Shown: one piece after another, positions 6,984-15,505 of the stretch
How positions within the stretch are numbered: the first letter of the stretch is position 1
How the letters are laid out: each line of letters opens with the position of its first letter
Assembly: GCA_002401765.2 (NCBI GenBank)
Contig: NVTY02000059.1
Coordinates: 1-64,000, forward strand
Source of the DNA: Thiotrichaceae bacterium
GTDB lineage: Bacteria; Pseudomonadota; Gammaproteobacteria; SZUA-140
Length of the DNA stretch: 64,000 nucleotides
Direction of reading: 5' to 3'
Notes under the pieces: model-generated
Told to the model about the DNA's origin: nothing
The model's input: the letters and a program-made list of their open reading frames with translations, nothing else
Database searches by the model: none
Made by a program: the position numbers and the translations under genes

Positions 6984-8783
6984 CTAAACATCCTCAGGCT
7001 CAACAGTATAAGTTGTCATTGGAATTTTAAACCAAAAAATAGCACCACCTTCCTGTGAGTTTTCGTATCCGATGCTGCCGCCATGAGCCTCCACTATGCC
7101 TTTGCAAATATTCAACCCTAATCCAGTGCCAGCTACGACCCGTTGACTTGTTCCATCGGCTTGGCTAAATCGGGTAAATATTTTACTGCTGAACTCATCA
7201 GGCACCCCTTTCCCGTGGTCGCGTATTTCAATTTTAATATCACCTTGTGAAACACCAGCCGAGATTACAACCAATCCATTCTTAGGTGAAAATTTTATCG
7301 CATTAGAAATTAGATTATCAAATACCTGCTGTATACGGTGCTCATCCGCCACCATAGCAAGATCATCCCCGCCACCGGTATGAGCAATGCTGACGCCAAA
7401 CTGCCGCCCATAACCTTCCTGCCGCTCAATCACAGTATCAATGATGGTGTTGACTGCCACGGTACTCATTTCGAGTTCCATATTTCCAGATGATATTTTT
7501 TGCATATCCAATAGATCGTTAATCAATAATTTCAACCGCTCGCCATTCGATAGCGCGGTCATTAACAACGCTTGCCTCTTTTCTGCGTCATCATCCAGCA
7601 CGCCATTAGTCACGAGACTCAGTGCGCCAAATATAGCCGTTAGCGGGGTGCGTAACTCATGACTAACAGTGGATATAAACTCATCCTTCATCTTGTCAAG
7701 ATCTTGCAGTTCCACATGGGCAACTTCCAGCGTTTTGTGCGCGCGCGCTAGTTCATTCGTCTGGCGTAACAACTGAGATGTGCGCTCTTCAACCCGCTGC
7801 TCAAGTTGACTGTTCACTTCAAGCAAGCCTTGGGTCTTTTTATCAAAAGACTCCGCCAATATTTCGAGTTCATCTTGAGTGCCGACGGGGCCGCACGGAT
7901 GGACACCGTCATGTATTCTGCCGGCCAACTGGCGAATAGGGTCTGCCAACTGGTTCCCCGCGCGCCTGGCAACCATGATCAATAGAATCATTCCTATGCC
8001 ACCCAGCATCAGCATCTCTTTAAGAGAACTGATCACAGGCTCTCTTGCAATGTGAACAGGGATTGCCGTTTCCAACTGCACTGAAAACTGGTTCAACAGT
8101 GCGTTTTCTTTTGGCTCCCTTGAAATACTAAGTACATCGTCTGCTCTACTGCCAAATGATGAAGACCAGTGCTGACCTATCGTGACGATATAGCTATGAT
8201 CAACTTCATTTAATATGTTTTCGAATACTGTGACTATGTTAACTTCAACGGCAATGCCACCTTGCTGTGTTTCTAGGTATTCAATAGGCGCCACAATAAC
8301 GAGTGAATCATGCGCCGAAAAAAAATCGATTGTATAGTCACCGACAGCCAGTGCCTTGTTGATCACTGAGACCTCGAACCACTGCGGCGTCACTTTTTCA
8401 CTAGTGGCAATCGGTTTCCCTGAAAAATCAAATGCAACCACCGACTTAATGCCAGCCAATGCCGATAGCTCTTTAATCGCTTGCGGAAAGTAGCCTGAGC
8501 GACCCGAGGCATCAATCAAACTATTAATGGCAAGCGAACTCGATGAAAAGGCCTGTGTGCTTTCTAAAATATAGGCGATTCGGCGGTCAACTTGAACTAG
8601 CAAATCATCTGTTTCTCTCTCCAGCTGCTGTTCTACCTCGACAGAAATCCGAGACACGCCGAGCAACACCGTTCCCACGACCAGCAGTACAAAAAAACTA
8701 ATCATCATCCAGCTAATCGTGATAATAAAACGATTGCTGATGCTTTTAGTATGACTAAAGCTATTGGCAGATGACTCACTCAC
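6984..8783 (-). CDS. Membrane sensor histidine kinase
   Basis: This 599-residue kinase has a first transmembrane helix at ~20-42, a periplasmic sensor region at ~43-252 with a Cache-like secondary-structure feel, a second helix at ~255-272, a HAMP-like linker and coiled coil (~275-365), and the catalytic core. H375 lies in FISTVSHELRTPL (HisKA). The ATPase N-box has N494 (DNLISNAIKF), G1 is DHGKG at 522-526, and G2 is GTGLGL at 552-557. All catalytic motifs are intact. The start codon overlaps the end of the upstream dual binding-protein gene by 8 bp, so both come from one transcript and probably form one sensor. No receiver or output gene is adjacent, so the partner regulator must be elsewhere. 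Confidence 0.92.
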   Translation of the reverse strand: MSESSANSFSHTKSISNRFIITISWMMISFFVLLVVGTVLLGVSRISVEVEQQLERETDDLLVQVDRRIAYILESTQAFSSSSLAINSLIDASGRSGYFPQAIKELSALAGIKSVVAFDFSGKPIATSEKVTPQWFEVSVINKALAVGDYTIDFFSAHDSLVIVAPIEYLETQQGGIAVEVNIVTVFENILNEVDHSYIVTIGQHWSSSFGSRADDVLSISREPKENALLNQFSVQLETAIPVHIAREPVISSLKEMLMLGGIGMILLIMVARRAGNQLADPIRQLAGRIHDGVHPCGPVGTQDELEILAESFDKKTQGLLEVNSQLEQRVEERTSQLLRQTNELARAHKTLEVAHVELQDLDKMKDEFISTVSHELRTPLTAIFGALSLVTNGVLDDDAEKRQALLMTALSNGERLKLLINDLLDMQKISSGNMELEMSTVAVNTIIDTVIERQEGYGRQFGVSIAHTGGGDDLAMVADEHRIQQVFDNLISNAIKFSPKNGLVVISAGVSQGDIKIEIRDHGKGVPDEFSSKIFTRFSQADGTSQRVVAGTGLGLNICKGIVEAHGGSIGYENSQEGGAIFWFKIPMTTYTVEPEDV

Positions 8784-10962
8784 CTAGTGGAACCAATACG
8801 CTATTGTCATACCGAGAAAGAAAGAAATCACTACGGTCCAGCGCATCATGATGATCTTTTGTGAACGGTGGTTTATAGCTACGCACAAGCCCCGCATGAA
8901 AATTAATATTTTCCAGTGCTAATCTGACTGCATCAGGGTCAATACTGCCCGCTTGCTTAATCGCCAGCGCAAGCAAATGGATCAAGTCGTAAGCATGAGC
9001 CGTTCCTACTGGGGCGACAATGCCTTGATTTGAATCTACCTTATATTTTTCTCGATAGCGCGCAGCCACCGCTTGCGCGCGCTTATCGTCGTTATTGATA
9101 AAGCTAAACGTTTGTAATACACGAAGATCAATCTTGGTTAGCGCATCACCCGCCATCTTCTCAAACGTTCCACCGGTAATTCCCCAGTGGGAGATCACGG
9201 GGATCGGGCTCGCGTGTTTGGCGAGCTGCCTCACAAATTCAGCCGCCTCAACAGAGTTTCCAACATAGATAATCACTTCGACACCACGCTGATAAAGGTT
9301 ATCAATCATGAGTGGGTGGTTAGACTCTCCCCAGTTAAACCATTCAGTCACCGTGGCATCAAGATTACGCGCCTTTAGCGCATCAATAAGTGCCAGATGA
9401 TTACTCCGCCCCCAGCCATTATTAACCAGCAACAAACCAACCTTATTAGAAATATTTAAGGCCTTTGGCAATAAAAACCCAGCCGCATACTCGTCTCTGA
9501 CGGATACTCGAAAAACAAAGTTGGGATCACGACCATTGCTGACGATCGGCGTGGCAGCGGCCCATGGATCGAGATAGATGATCTTTTTTTCGTGGATAAT
9601 ATCAAGCTCAGACAACGCCACCGGGCTACTGATACCACCAACAACAGCGATCAAATTAGGTATTTTCGAAAACCGTTCAATATTATCGATCCCTCGCGCA
9701 CTGACCATTGAATTATCCCTTGCAGTCAATACCAGCTTTTTCCCCAATACCCCGCCGGCATGATTAATCTCCTCCATCGCTAACTCTATCCCTCTACGGA
9801 TCGAAAGCCCTGATAGCGCCGAGATACCAGCCATATCAGCATCGAGCCCGATCACTAGCTCATCATCAGAATACACTCTGGTCTCATCAATCTTTTGGCG
9901 CGCTAGCTCAATCAAACCGCTACCCACTGTCAGCCGGTGTTTTTCAACCACGCCATTTGATTCTTCCTGAAGATGTTTTTTTAACTGGGATGGCAGTTCA
10001 GAAACAATGATGTTCGACTGCTTAATTTCTTCAATGATATGTCCTTCAATCTCTTGTGCGCGCCTTCTTTGAAAGATTGCGGCTTCAACAGCTGCCTCCT
10101 GCAAGAGCTTACGATGTTTTTCTGATAATGTGGTGAATGTTTTTTTTGAAAACGATAATACCTGAGACAGATAACCATGATTACTCAAATATAAGTGTGA
10201 CTGTACCTCATGAAATTTCATGCTATAAATAGAGCCAAGCGGATTTTCCTGTCCATCTACGATGTTTTCGCTAAGCGCCCCATGGGTTTTTCCAAAGGCA
10301 ACCGCTAGGGGTTTAGCACCCCACGCCTTAAACTGGTCACTGATCACTTCACTGCGCATGATGCGGAACGTCATGCCTTTCAGGTCACCCTTCGCATCAA
10401 GTGACTGATTGGTAGTTAATTGTTTAAAGCCACTCGCCCAGAATGAAGCGCCCACCAGACCATGTGGTTCAAACAATGCTAATAATTGTTTTCCCACCTC
10501 GCCATCCAATACAAGATGTGCATTGCGGGTCGTTGAAAATAAAAATGGAAGATCAAATATCTGCAGCTCCGGTACTAGCGTTGAAAGCTTGGCTGTCGGA
10601 GGTAATATAATATCCAACTCACCTGATTGCGCCATGGCAATCATCTGGTGGTCATTACCGAGTACCTGTGCGGGAAAAACCTCCACCGTAATCTGTCCCT
10701 TGCTCTTCTCTTTCACAAGTGACGCAAAATGAATGGCGCCCTCATGAATTGCGCTCGATGTTGGCATATCGTGCCCTAGACGAAGTTTTATCACGCTATT
10801 TTGAGGATGACTGATGGTGGTTTCGGTGGGCCCCTGCTGATCGCAAGCGACAACAGACATCATTGCAAGCAGCAGCACCACAAACTGAAATGGCAGGAAA
10901 TCTGAAAATTTTGAGAAATAATGCCTAATTATCACAACGTCATCCATGATGTTATTTTTCAA
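8776..10962 (-). CDS. Lipoprotein fusing TRAP-type DctP and ABC-type LivK binding domains
   Basis: This 728-residue protein has a long N-region and a lipobox ending in C40 (SVVAC), so it should be a membrane-anchored periplasmic lipoprotein. Residues ~57-345 form a TRAP-transporter solute receptor (DctP/TAXI-like), starting LRLGHDMPTSSAIHEGA and containing the arginine strand KGMTFRIMRSEV and the DGQENPLGSIY signature. Residues ~367-725 form a second receptor of the branched-chain amino-acid/amide type (Peripla_BP_6), starting VIGLDADMAGISALSG and including GVLGKKLVL. No transporter subunits are nearby. The gene overlaps a histidine kinase gene, so the most likely role is ligand capture for signalling rather than uptake. 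A two-receptor fusion is unusual. Ligands cannot be read from the sequence. Confidence 0.85.
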   Translation of the reverse strand: MKNNIMDDVVIIRHYFSKFSDFLPFQFVVLLLAMMSVVACDQQGPTETTISHPQNSVIKLRLGHDMPTSSAIHEGAIHFASLVKEKSKGQITVEVFPAQVLGNDHQMIAMAQSGELDIILPPTAKLSTLVPELQIFDLPFLFSTTRNAHLVLDGEVGKQLLALFEPHGLVGASFWASGFKQLTTNQSLDAKGDLKGMTFRIMRSEVISDQFKAWGAKPLAVAFGKTHGALSENIVDGQENPLGSIYSMKFHEVQSHLYLSNHGYLSQVLSFSKKTFTTLSEKHRKLLQEAAVEAAIFQRRRAQEIEGHIIEEIKQSNIIVSELPSQLKKHLQEESNGVVEKHRLTVGSGLIELARQKIDETRVYSDDELVIGLDADMAGISALSGLSIRRGIELAMEEINHAGGVLGKKLVLTARDNSMVSARGIDNIERFSKIPNLIAVVGGISSPVALSELDIIHEKKIIYLDPWAAATPIVSNGRDPNFVFRVSVRDEYAAGFLLPKALNISNKVGLLLVNNGWGRSNHLALIDALKARNLDATVTEWFNWGESNHPLMIDNLYQRGVEVIIYVGNSVEAAEFVRQLAKHASPIPVISHWGITGGTFEKMAGDALTKIDLRVLQTFSFINNDDKRAQAVAARYREKYKVDSNQGIVAPVGTAHAYDLIHLLALAIKQAGSIDPDAVRLALENINFHAGLVRSYKPPFTKDHHDALDRSDFFLSRYDNSVLVPLGE

Positions 10963-11190
10963 CTAAAAACACAGCCTTAGCCACCGCCCTTCTTTATGGT
11001 GACTACTCCAACTTATATCGTCATAAAGCCATCATTTATTAACCAATCACTGCTATTAATGCCGTTAACCTTAAATTCCCATGCAAGTCCGAGTAAGAGA
11101 AAGGAGATAGACAGGGCTAAATCATTGTTATCAGCCCGTCCGTTAAAGTGAATCATCGCAATGCCGATGAAACCGTAGGCCACGCAATGA

Positions 11191-11209
11191 ACCCTTGATG
11201 TTCAAGGGT
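11191..11209 (+). promoter_or_regulatory. Hairpin covering the ribosome-binding site of the barrel gene
   Basis: ACCCTTGA at 11191-11198 and TCAAGGGT at 11202-11209 form a perfect 8-bp stem with a 3-nt loop. The 3' arm contains the AAGGG that would serve as ribosome-binding site for the ATG at 11218. Folding would hide that site, so it may act as a simple translational switch. It could equally be a chance palindrome. Confidence 0.35.
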
Positions 11210-11217
11210 AGCGCTAT

Positions 11218-11928
11218 ATGGCCTATAAACTCACGGATGATGCGCCTATGAATATCAACAACCTTTCTTATAAATCATGGCTTATGATCAGCCTATTGCC
11301 CTTAATGCTCAATCAGCCTGTCATCGCCAGTGCCACCACCAGTGTCAGTTATTACATCGATGACCGTGATTTTAATAGTATAACGCTTCAACTCAGCGCA
11401 GCGGATTTACCACAGGATTTTTCAGTATGGGGCTTCACCGATTTTCTCGGTGACCAAAGTCATCACGATGAACGAAAAGATTTCACGCGAACCTTTTCAG
11501 AATACCGCTTATCCAATAGTAAATTATCAAAATTAACAGGCATTGACGGCCTTGGCCTGCAGATCGAATACGATGACGCCACCCCGAATTACAACAATAC
11601 CATCTGGCGAAGTGGCCTTACTTATAAACACAAACTAAATGGAAAACACTGGCTACAACTTCGCGCAATGCCATTGCAAAACAATAAAGATCGCCAAATA
11701 AGCCTGATTTATTTTGCCAGCATTATGCCGCGATTAAATATTAGCGGGTTTGCAGATTACAACATACGCCACGGAAATGGTAACCAGTGGGTAATCGAAC
11801 CACAACTAAATTTTCGCCTGTTAAATAAAACATGGCTACTGCTAGAGTATCGCCATAATGGCTTTGAACAGGACAACATCAATCTTGATGGTAAAGGGTG
11901 GGCCATCGGCATTCGTTATGACTTGTAA
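11218..11928 (+). CDS. Small outer-membrane beta-barrel-like protein
   Basis: This 236-residue protein has a hydrophobic signal segment (SWLMISLLPLMLNQPVIASA). The mature part is made of alternating amphipathic strands and ends in an aromatic/hydrophobic strand (WAIGIRYDL), as expected of an outer-membrane barrel recognised by the Bam complex. The ATG at 11218 has AAGGG upstream. An internal ATG at 11248 (MNINNLSYKSW) would give a more normal signal peptide but has a weaker ribosome-binding site, so the start is uncertain. It is divergent from the binding-protein/kinase pair. Whether that pair controls it is unknown, but barrel expression is a common output of such sensors. Confidence 0.6.
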   Translation: MAYKLTDDAPMNINNLSYKSWLMISLLPLMLNQPVIASATTSVSYYIDDRDFNSITLQLSAADLPQDFSVWGFTDFLGDQSHHDERKDFTRTFSEYRLSNSKLSKLTGIDGLGLQIEYDDATPNYNNTIWRSGLTYKHKLNGKHWLQLRAMPLQNNKDRQISLIYFASIMPRLNISGFADYNIRHGNGNQWVIEPQLNFRLLNKTWLLLEYRHNGFEQDNINLDGKGWAIGIRYDL

Positions 11929-12112
11929 GTCGTTGATGGAAAAATATGCAGAACTACAATAGTCACCAAGATGATGAGCGCTGACTTTAATCAGCTCTTT
12001 TGAAATTAATCAACTAACTCAACAGCCATAATTAACATATTGATAATGTTTTATTGTGGGACTGTTGTTCGAGTCAGGCGCTCAAATTAATCATTGAGTC
12101 ATAGAGCGACCG

Positions 12113-12300
12113 ATGCGTAAATCCCGTGGTCCCCGATATCACTGGCAAGTACCGCTTACTACCATTGCGTCTCGCGATGTGTTCGTCGTGCTTTTTTATG
12201 TGGAAAAGATGCGGTCACTTCTATATGGCTTCGAACATCGTCGAAAATGGATAGAAGTTCGACTGCGTGAATTAGCACAAATATTTGTCATGGACCTGGA
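12113..12300 (+). pseudogene. RAYT copy B, degraded
   Basis: The 5' flank from 12025 (ACAGCCATAATTAA) and the start region (MRKSRGPR) match RAYT copy A. Reading on requires a first frame change into [19 protein letters not shown], then a second change back into [19 protein letters not shown]. Similarity ends at about VMDL (12296). The HUH motif and catalytic tyrosine are absent. It keeps the STAYYH block that copy A lacks, so copy A is the derived form at that site. Confidence 0.75.
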
Positions 12301-12348
12301 ACCTAACCGATAATGCACACACCTTCACTTAACAAATGGAGGCATCAG

Positions 12349-12591
12349 ATGGCATGTAGAAAACACTATAATGCTTACGATGATAATTTTAAAGCGACAG
12401 CGGTAGCATTAAGCGAAATCCCAGGGGTGTTAGTAATGCATGTTGCAGAAGCACTCGATATCCATGAGGTCATGTTATAGCGTTGGCGTATGGAGATGCG
12501 TCGAGGTGAAATTATGGCTAAGAAAAAAGATATTAATACCGATCCCGGGGTAAGGGCTGAACTTAAGCGTTTACGAACGCTTGAGAGATAA
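12349..12591 (+). pseudogene. IS3-family orfA relic with internal stop
   Basis: Starting at the ATG at 12349, with GGAGG upstream (AATGGAGGCATCAG), the frame encodes MACRKHYNAYDDNFKATAVA, then LSEIPGV and DIHEVML. After a TAG at 12478-12480 it continues RWRMEMRRGEIMAKKKD and ends at a TAA at 12589-12591. This is the helix-turn-helix OrfA of IS3-family elements (the usual motif is HEVMLYRWR). It is disabled by the amber codon, and no orfB follows. It abuts the end of RAYT copy B. Confidence 0.75.
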
Positions 12592-12628
12592 GCAAAACAG
12601 GACAGCCAGAAGCAAAACAGGACAGCCA
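12590..12628 (+). repeat. Two tandem copies of a 19-bp repeat (period 20)
   Basis: AAGCAAAACAGGACAGCCA occurs at 12590-12608 and again at 12610-12628. The GACAGCCATA at its end resembles the ACAGCCATAATTAA that opens RAYT units A and B. It may be an old element end or target. The remaining 200 bp up to RAYT copy C show no gene. Confidence 0.7.
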
Positions 12629-12832
12629 TAGTAAAAATAAATGCTTAAAACAACCGACCAAAAATCACAGCTAATGAAGGGGAGTAAATACTAATAACGA
12701 AGGTACTTCCTGGCAGGTTATGAAAAATTGATGGCTGTTGTTGTTTTCACTGCGCAATATCCTGAATATAAGACGAGCATTCCCCTCAACAATTCGTTGA
12801 TTCGGAAGAAAAGAAACGCCCACTAATTTTTT

Positions 12833-13828
12833 CTAAGAAAAATAATACTCGCAACTGCGGATGCCGGGGGTACGTTGGTAATTCAGTGCCTGGCAGGCTT
12901 GTTTCAGTTTGAAAGCGCTACCCACCAGTGATTTAAAACGACTCTCAAAATTTTTGATCAAATAACCCCAATGCTCAGGCTCAATATTTAACCGTTCCAG
13001 TATCGGCGGACACTGGCTATCGATACTGCCGCGCTTGCCTTTGCGCAGCATACGCCCACTCCAGTCCACCAGCTCAAGATAATCGGTTAATTTAAAGGCT
13101 AATCCAGAAGGCATCTCCTCACGAGGATTACCAACAAAGGGAAAGAGTCTTTTAGCCTGCTGCTGTGGGTGATTAGCGGTATTGACTGTTTGAGCTTGAG
13201 CGGTACGTTTTTTGATACTGGTATGCTTTGATTTTTCGGGTGTCTTTGCCATTCCGGCTCGAACTGGGTTCAGGTCAACATACGCCATACAAGCCATCAA
13301 CGCTGCCTCGTCCAGCAGTGCCTGAGATTTAAAACGCCCCTCCCAAAAGTGCCCGCTACATTCATCCTCGGCATTCGCCTGCCGTGCGATGCCTTCGTTG
13401 AGCACCCGCATAAACCAGCTGATATCAATGAGTCGTCCACGCCATGAGGTAACGTAATCATCCAACACAGTACGTTCAGCACGACTCATCGACTCCCCAC
13501 GCAGGTAGCGTTGCGACAACAGATTGCCTGAAAAGAGCAGATGCCAGCGACGAATGACTTCATCAACTGACCACTCTGCTGCACGCGGTTGGTCCACAAA
13601 CAATACGACGTGGTAGTGATTCGACATCACCGCATAAGCACATAATTCAATTGAAAATATATCGCTCAAGACGTAGAGTTTATCCTCAATCCACTGGCGG
13701 CGATGCTCAAAACTACGAGCCGTGGCAGTGTCCTTGCTGCACAAGAAGGCACGGCGTACACAGCGCGAGACACAGTGATAATAAGGGGTGCTCGCAAGCG
13801 AGACCTGAGAGCAGCGGGGCTTGGGCAT
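12833..13828 (-). CDS. REP-associated tyrosine transposase (RAYT), copy C
   Basis: This 331-residue Y1-type transposase is the most complete of the three RAYTs. It has the [13 protein letters not shown] block near residue 18, the HUH motif (MSNHYHVVLFVD) near 70, and a candidate catalytic tyrosine in ACMAYVDLNPVRA near 183. The ribosome-binding site AAGGAG precedes the ATG, and a TTGACA-containing promoter-like segment lies upstream at about 13896 on the minus strand. It keeps the STPYYH block lost in copy A. RAYTs are single-copy-like genes that mobilise REP sequences in trans; one REP-like inverted pair exists in this window at 22468-22554. The 260 bp upstream up to 14065 hold no other gene. 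Confidence 0.88.
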   Translation of the reverse strand: MPKPRCSQVSLASTPYYHCVSRCVRRAFLCSKDTATARSFEHRRQWIEDKLYVLSDIFSIELCAYAVMSNHYHVVLFVDQPRAAEWSVDEVIRRWHLLFSGNLLSQRYLRGESMSRAERTVLDDYVTSWRGRLIDISWFMRVLNEGIARQANAEDECSGHFWEGRFKSQALLDEAALMACMAYVDLNPVRAGMAKTPEKSKHTSIKKRTAQAQTVNTANHPQQQAKRLFPFVGNPREEMPSGLAFKLTDYLELVDWSGRMLRKGKRGSIDSQCPPILERLNIEPEHWGYLIKNFESRFKSLVGSAFKLKQACQALNYQRTPGIRSCEYYFS

Positions 13829-14065
13829 TGGTCACTCCTTGACGCAATCGGCTGAAATCCTTTGAGACAACTTATAACTAGGCGACTATGTTGTCAATCC
13901 CTATGATGGGTGTCTTGATAGGTTATAGGTTCCTACAGATTTACCTTGTTGTTTAAGTGCGTTAACATGTTTTTTTGTACAGTAAATCGTATTTGAAACG
14001 AATAGAGACCGACATATTTTATCACTATCGTTTCAAAATACTTGGTTCATGCAATACAATTTATA

Positions 14066-14090
14066 AAAAGGAGGTTTTTACATGTAATGT
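14066..14090 (+). promoter_or_regulatory. Ribosome-binding site followed by an ATG-TAA start-stop
   Basis: A near-consensus site AAAAGGAGG (14066-14074) is followed at a 7-nt spacing by ATG at 14082-14084 and immediately by TAA at 14085-14087. The next in-frame ATG, at 14091, opens the 105-residue gene. Either the original second codon became a stop, or this is a minimal start-stop element controlling downstream initiation. Confidence 0.55.
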
Positions 14091-14408
14091 ATGTTTATAA
14101 ATGATGTCAAGTTTAGCCAAGAGAGTATAGCCGCAATCAAGGATATTCGAAGAAGGGGTCATATGCTTGCAGCACTAGCTAAAATAATGCCTGCAGGCAT
14201 TATGATTAATATATTTCTAGGGAATAATACATTAAAATCAGCATATAAAGTATCTCAAACGGACTTTGAATCATTAGCTAAAGCAATGGCACCTCTACCA
14301 GCAATTCAGCGTAAAATTATTCGTGACATAGCGACGATGCAAGCACTTTCTCATTCAGGAAAAGAGTCTCAGTTTTGGAGGGAAGTGGCTGATGGCTGCA
14401 GCATTTAA
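14091..14408 (+). CDS. Hypothetical protein, AT-rich cassette gene 1
   Basis: This 105-residue product is not recognised. It looks helical, with a mildly hydrophobic stretch at ~27-44 (AALAKIMPAGIMINIFLG) and a basic second half. The start at 14091 is the first usable in-frame ATG after the start-stop codon pair at 14082. It overlaps the next gene by 17 bp, implying coupled translation. AT-rich coding unlike the flanking GC-richer genes suggests recent acquisition. Confidence 0.55.
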   Translation: MFINDVKFSQESIAAIKDIRRRGHMLAALAKIMPAGIMINIFLGNNTLKSAYKVSQTDFESLAKAMAPLPAIQRKIIRDIATMQALSHSGKESQFWREVADGCSI

Positions 14409-14922
14409 TAAACTCATATTGATATTTTTATTATTTGTAGTATCTCAATCAAGTTTTGGGGGAGGTGCCTCTTTATCCAGTATTTCTGAATCTGCTTTTA
14501 ATATTTCTTTACAACAGTATGATCTGGCTAAAGAAGAACTTGAAAATGCTATAGAAAATTGTGACAAAAAAAGAAAACCTGTACCTCCTTCATTGATTAC
14601 TCCATTAGAAATGAATATTAATGAAATAAAGGTTGCATTGTTTGTACTTAATAGTCGAGCTGAAAAAGTCTGTGAAGGTGGAACGAGGGAGAACTTCTTT
14701 TACATCGCTGGTATTCACAGGGAAGTATCCAAATATTATGGGCTAAGTGCTGGAGATGCTTCGGAACATACTGAGGACTTGATGTTTTCACAATACTGGA
14801 AAAAGTTGGAATTTGAAGCAAAATATTTAGCTATTAACGAAAATGTTAGGAGAAAACTAGAAGCAATAGATGCGTTAAAATCCCCATTTTTAATTTTTCA
14901 AACAATTGATGACATAGAATAA
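14392..14922 (+). CDS. Hypothetical secreted protein, AT-rich cassette gene 2
   Basis: This 176-residue protein has a clear signal peptide (KLILIFLLFVVSQSSFGGG), so it is probably periplasmic. Two cysteines, in ENCDKK and KVCEGG, could form a disulphide. The rest looks alpha-helical and acidic. No family is recognised. It overlaps the cytoplasmic-looking 105-residue gene by 17 bp in a different frame. A cytoplasmic plus periplasmic gene pair in an accessory region could be an effector/immunity or toxin-related unit, but nothing in the sequence proves that. Confidence 0.6.
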   Translation: MAAAFNKLILIFLLFVVSQSSFGGGASLSSISESAFNISLQQYDLAKEELENAIENCDKKRKPVPPSLITPLEMNINEIKVALFVLNSRAEKVCEGGTRENFFYIAGIHREVSKYYGLSAGDASEHTEDLMFSQYWKKLEFEAKYLAINENVRRKLEAIDALKSPFLIFQTIDDIE

Positions 14923-15006
14923 ATGAATTAGTTTGCCTTCCAGCCTAAGCGCTATACAGAGGGCGTTCCAAATCTCATCAGGGTAAATTAATTGCTCCGG
15001 TACTGA

Positions 15007-15035
15007 TTGACCACCCTGTACGATTTCACTATGCT
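15007..15035 (+). promoter_or_regulatory. Sigma-70 promoter predicted to give a leaderless mRNA
   Basis: TTGACC at 15007-15012 and TATGCT at 15030-15035 are separated by 17 bp. A start site about seven bases after the -10 box falls on the A of the ATG at 15042. No Shine-Dalgarno sequence lies before that ATG, which is consistent with a leaderless transcript. Confidence 0.5.
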
Positions 15036-15041
15036 GGGCGA

Positions 15042-15479
15042 ATGAAAATATCCCCTTCTATATTCGCGGCATTAATGGCCGGCAGTGTGATGGCGACATC
15101 CGCCCTCGCATCAGATAAAGCGATGCAGATGCAGGTCGATGCACTCACCGAACGCCTCTCTGAGCTGGAACAGCGCCTCAACACCATCGAGAAAAAGCCA
15201 ACAATGGTCACACGCACCACCATCATCAAAACCGATAACTCACTGCCACCGCCGACCAATCCGGGTGAATGGCAAGATACCGCCAACTGGATTCACATCA
15301 AGGTCGGCATGGACTATCAGGATGTGCGCGATCTCCTTGGTGAACCAATCAAGATTCGCCGCGGTGCCTCTGAGTTCTGGTATTACACCGAACAAAAATT
15401 CGATGGCCCTCACCTCAAGTTTCTCTTCAAAAAAGTGCATGCGTGGAAAGCACCTGAAGGGATTGCCGGAACCGATTAG
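15042..15479 (+). CDS. Periplasmic BamE/SmpA-like domain protein with coiled coil
   Basis: This 145-residue protein has a signal peptide ending in SALA, then a coiled coil (QVDALTERLSELEQRL) at ~30-50. The C-terminal domain contains IHIKVGMDYQDVRDLLGEP and EFWYY. The GM...V..LLGEP..... WYY pattern is that of BamE/OmlA-like domains, which occur in envelope proteins beyond BamE itself. It has no lipobox cysteine, so it is not a canonical BamE. The SLC13 transporter gene starts 26 bp downstream on the same strand. A short duplication of GGAACCGATTA spans the stop codon. Confidence 0.65.
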   Translation: MKISPSIFAALMAGSVMATSALASDKAMQMQVDALTERLSELEQRLNTIEKKPTMVTRTTIIKTDNSLPPPTNPGEWQDTANWIHIKVGMDYQDVRDLLGEPIKIRRGASEFWYYTEQKFDGPHLKFLFKKVHAWKAPEGIAGTD

Positions 15480-15505
15480 GAACCGATTAACGCCAGCCGT
15501 CCACC

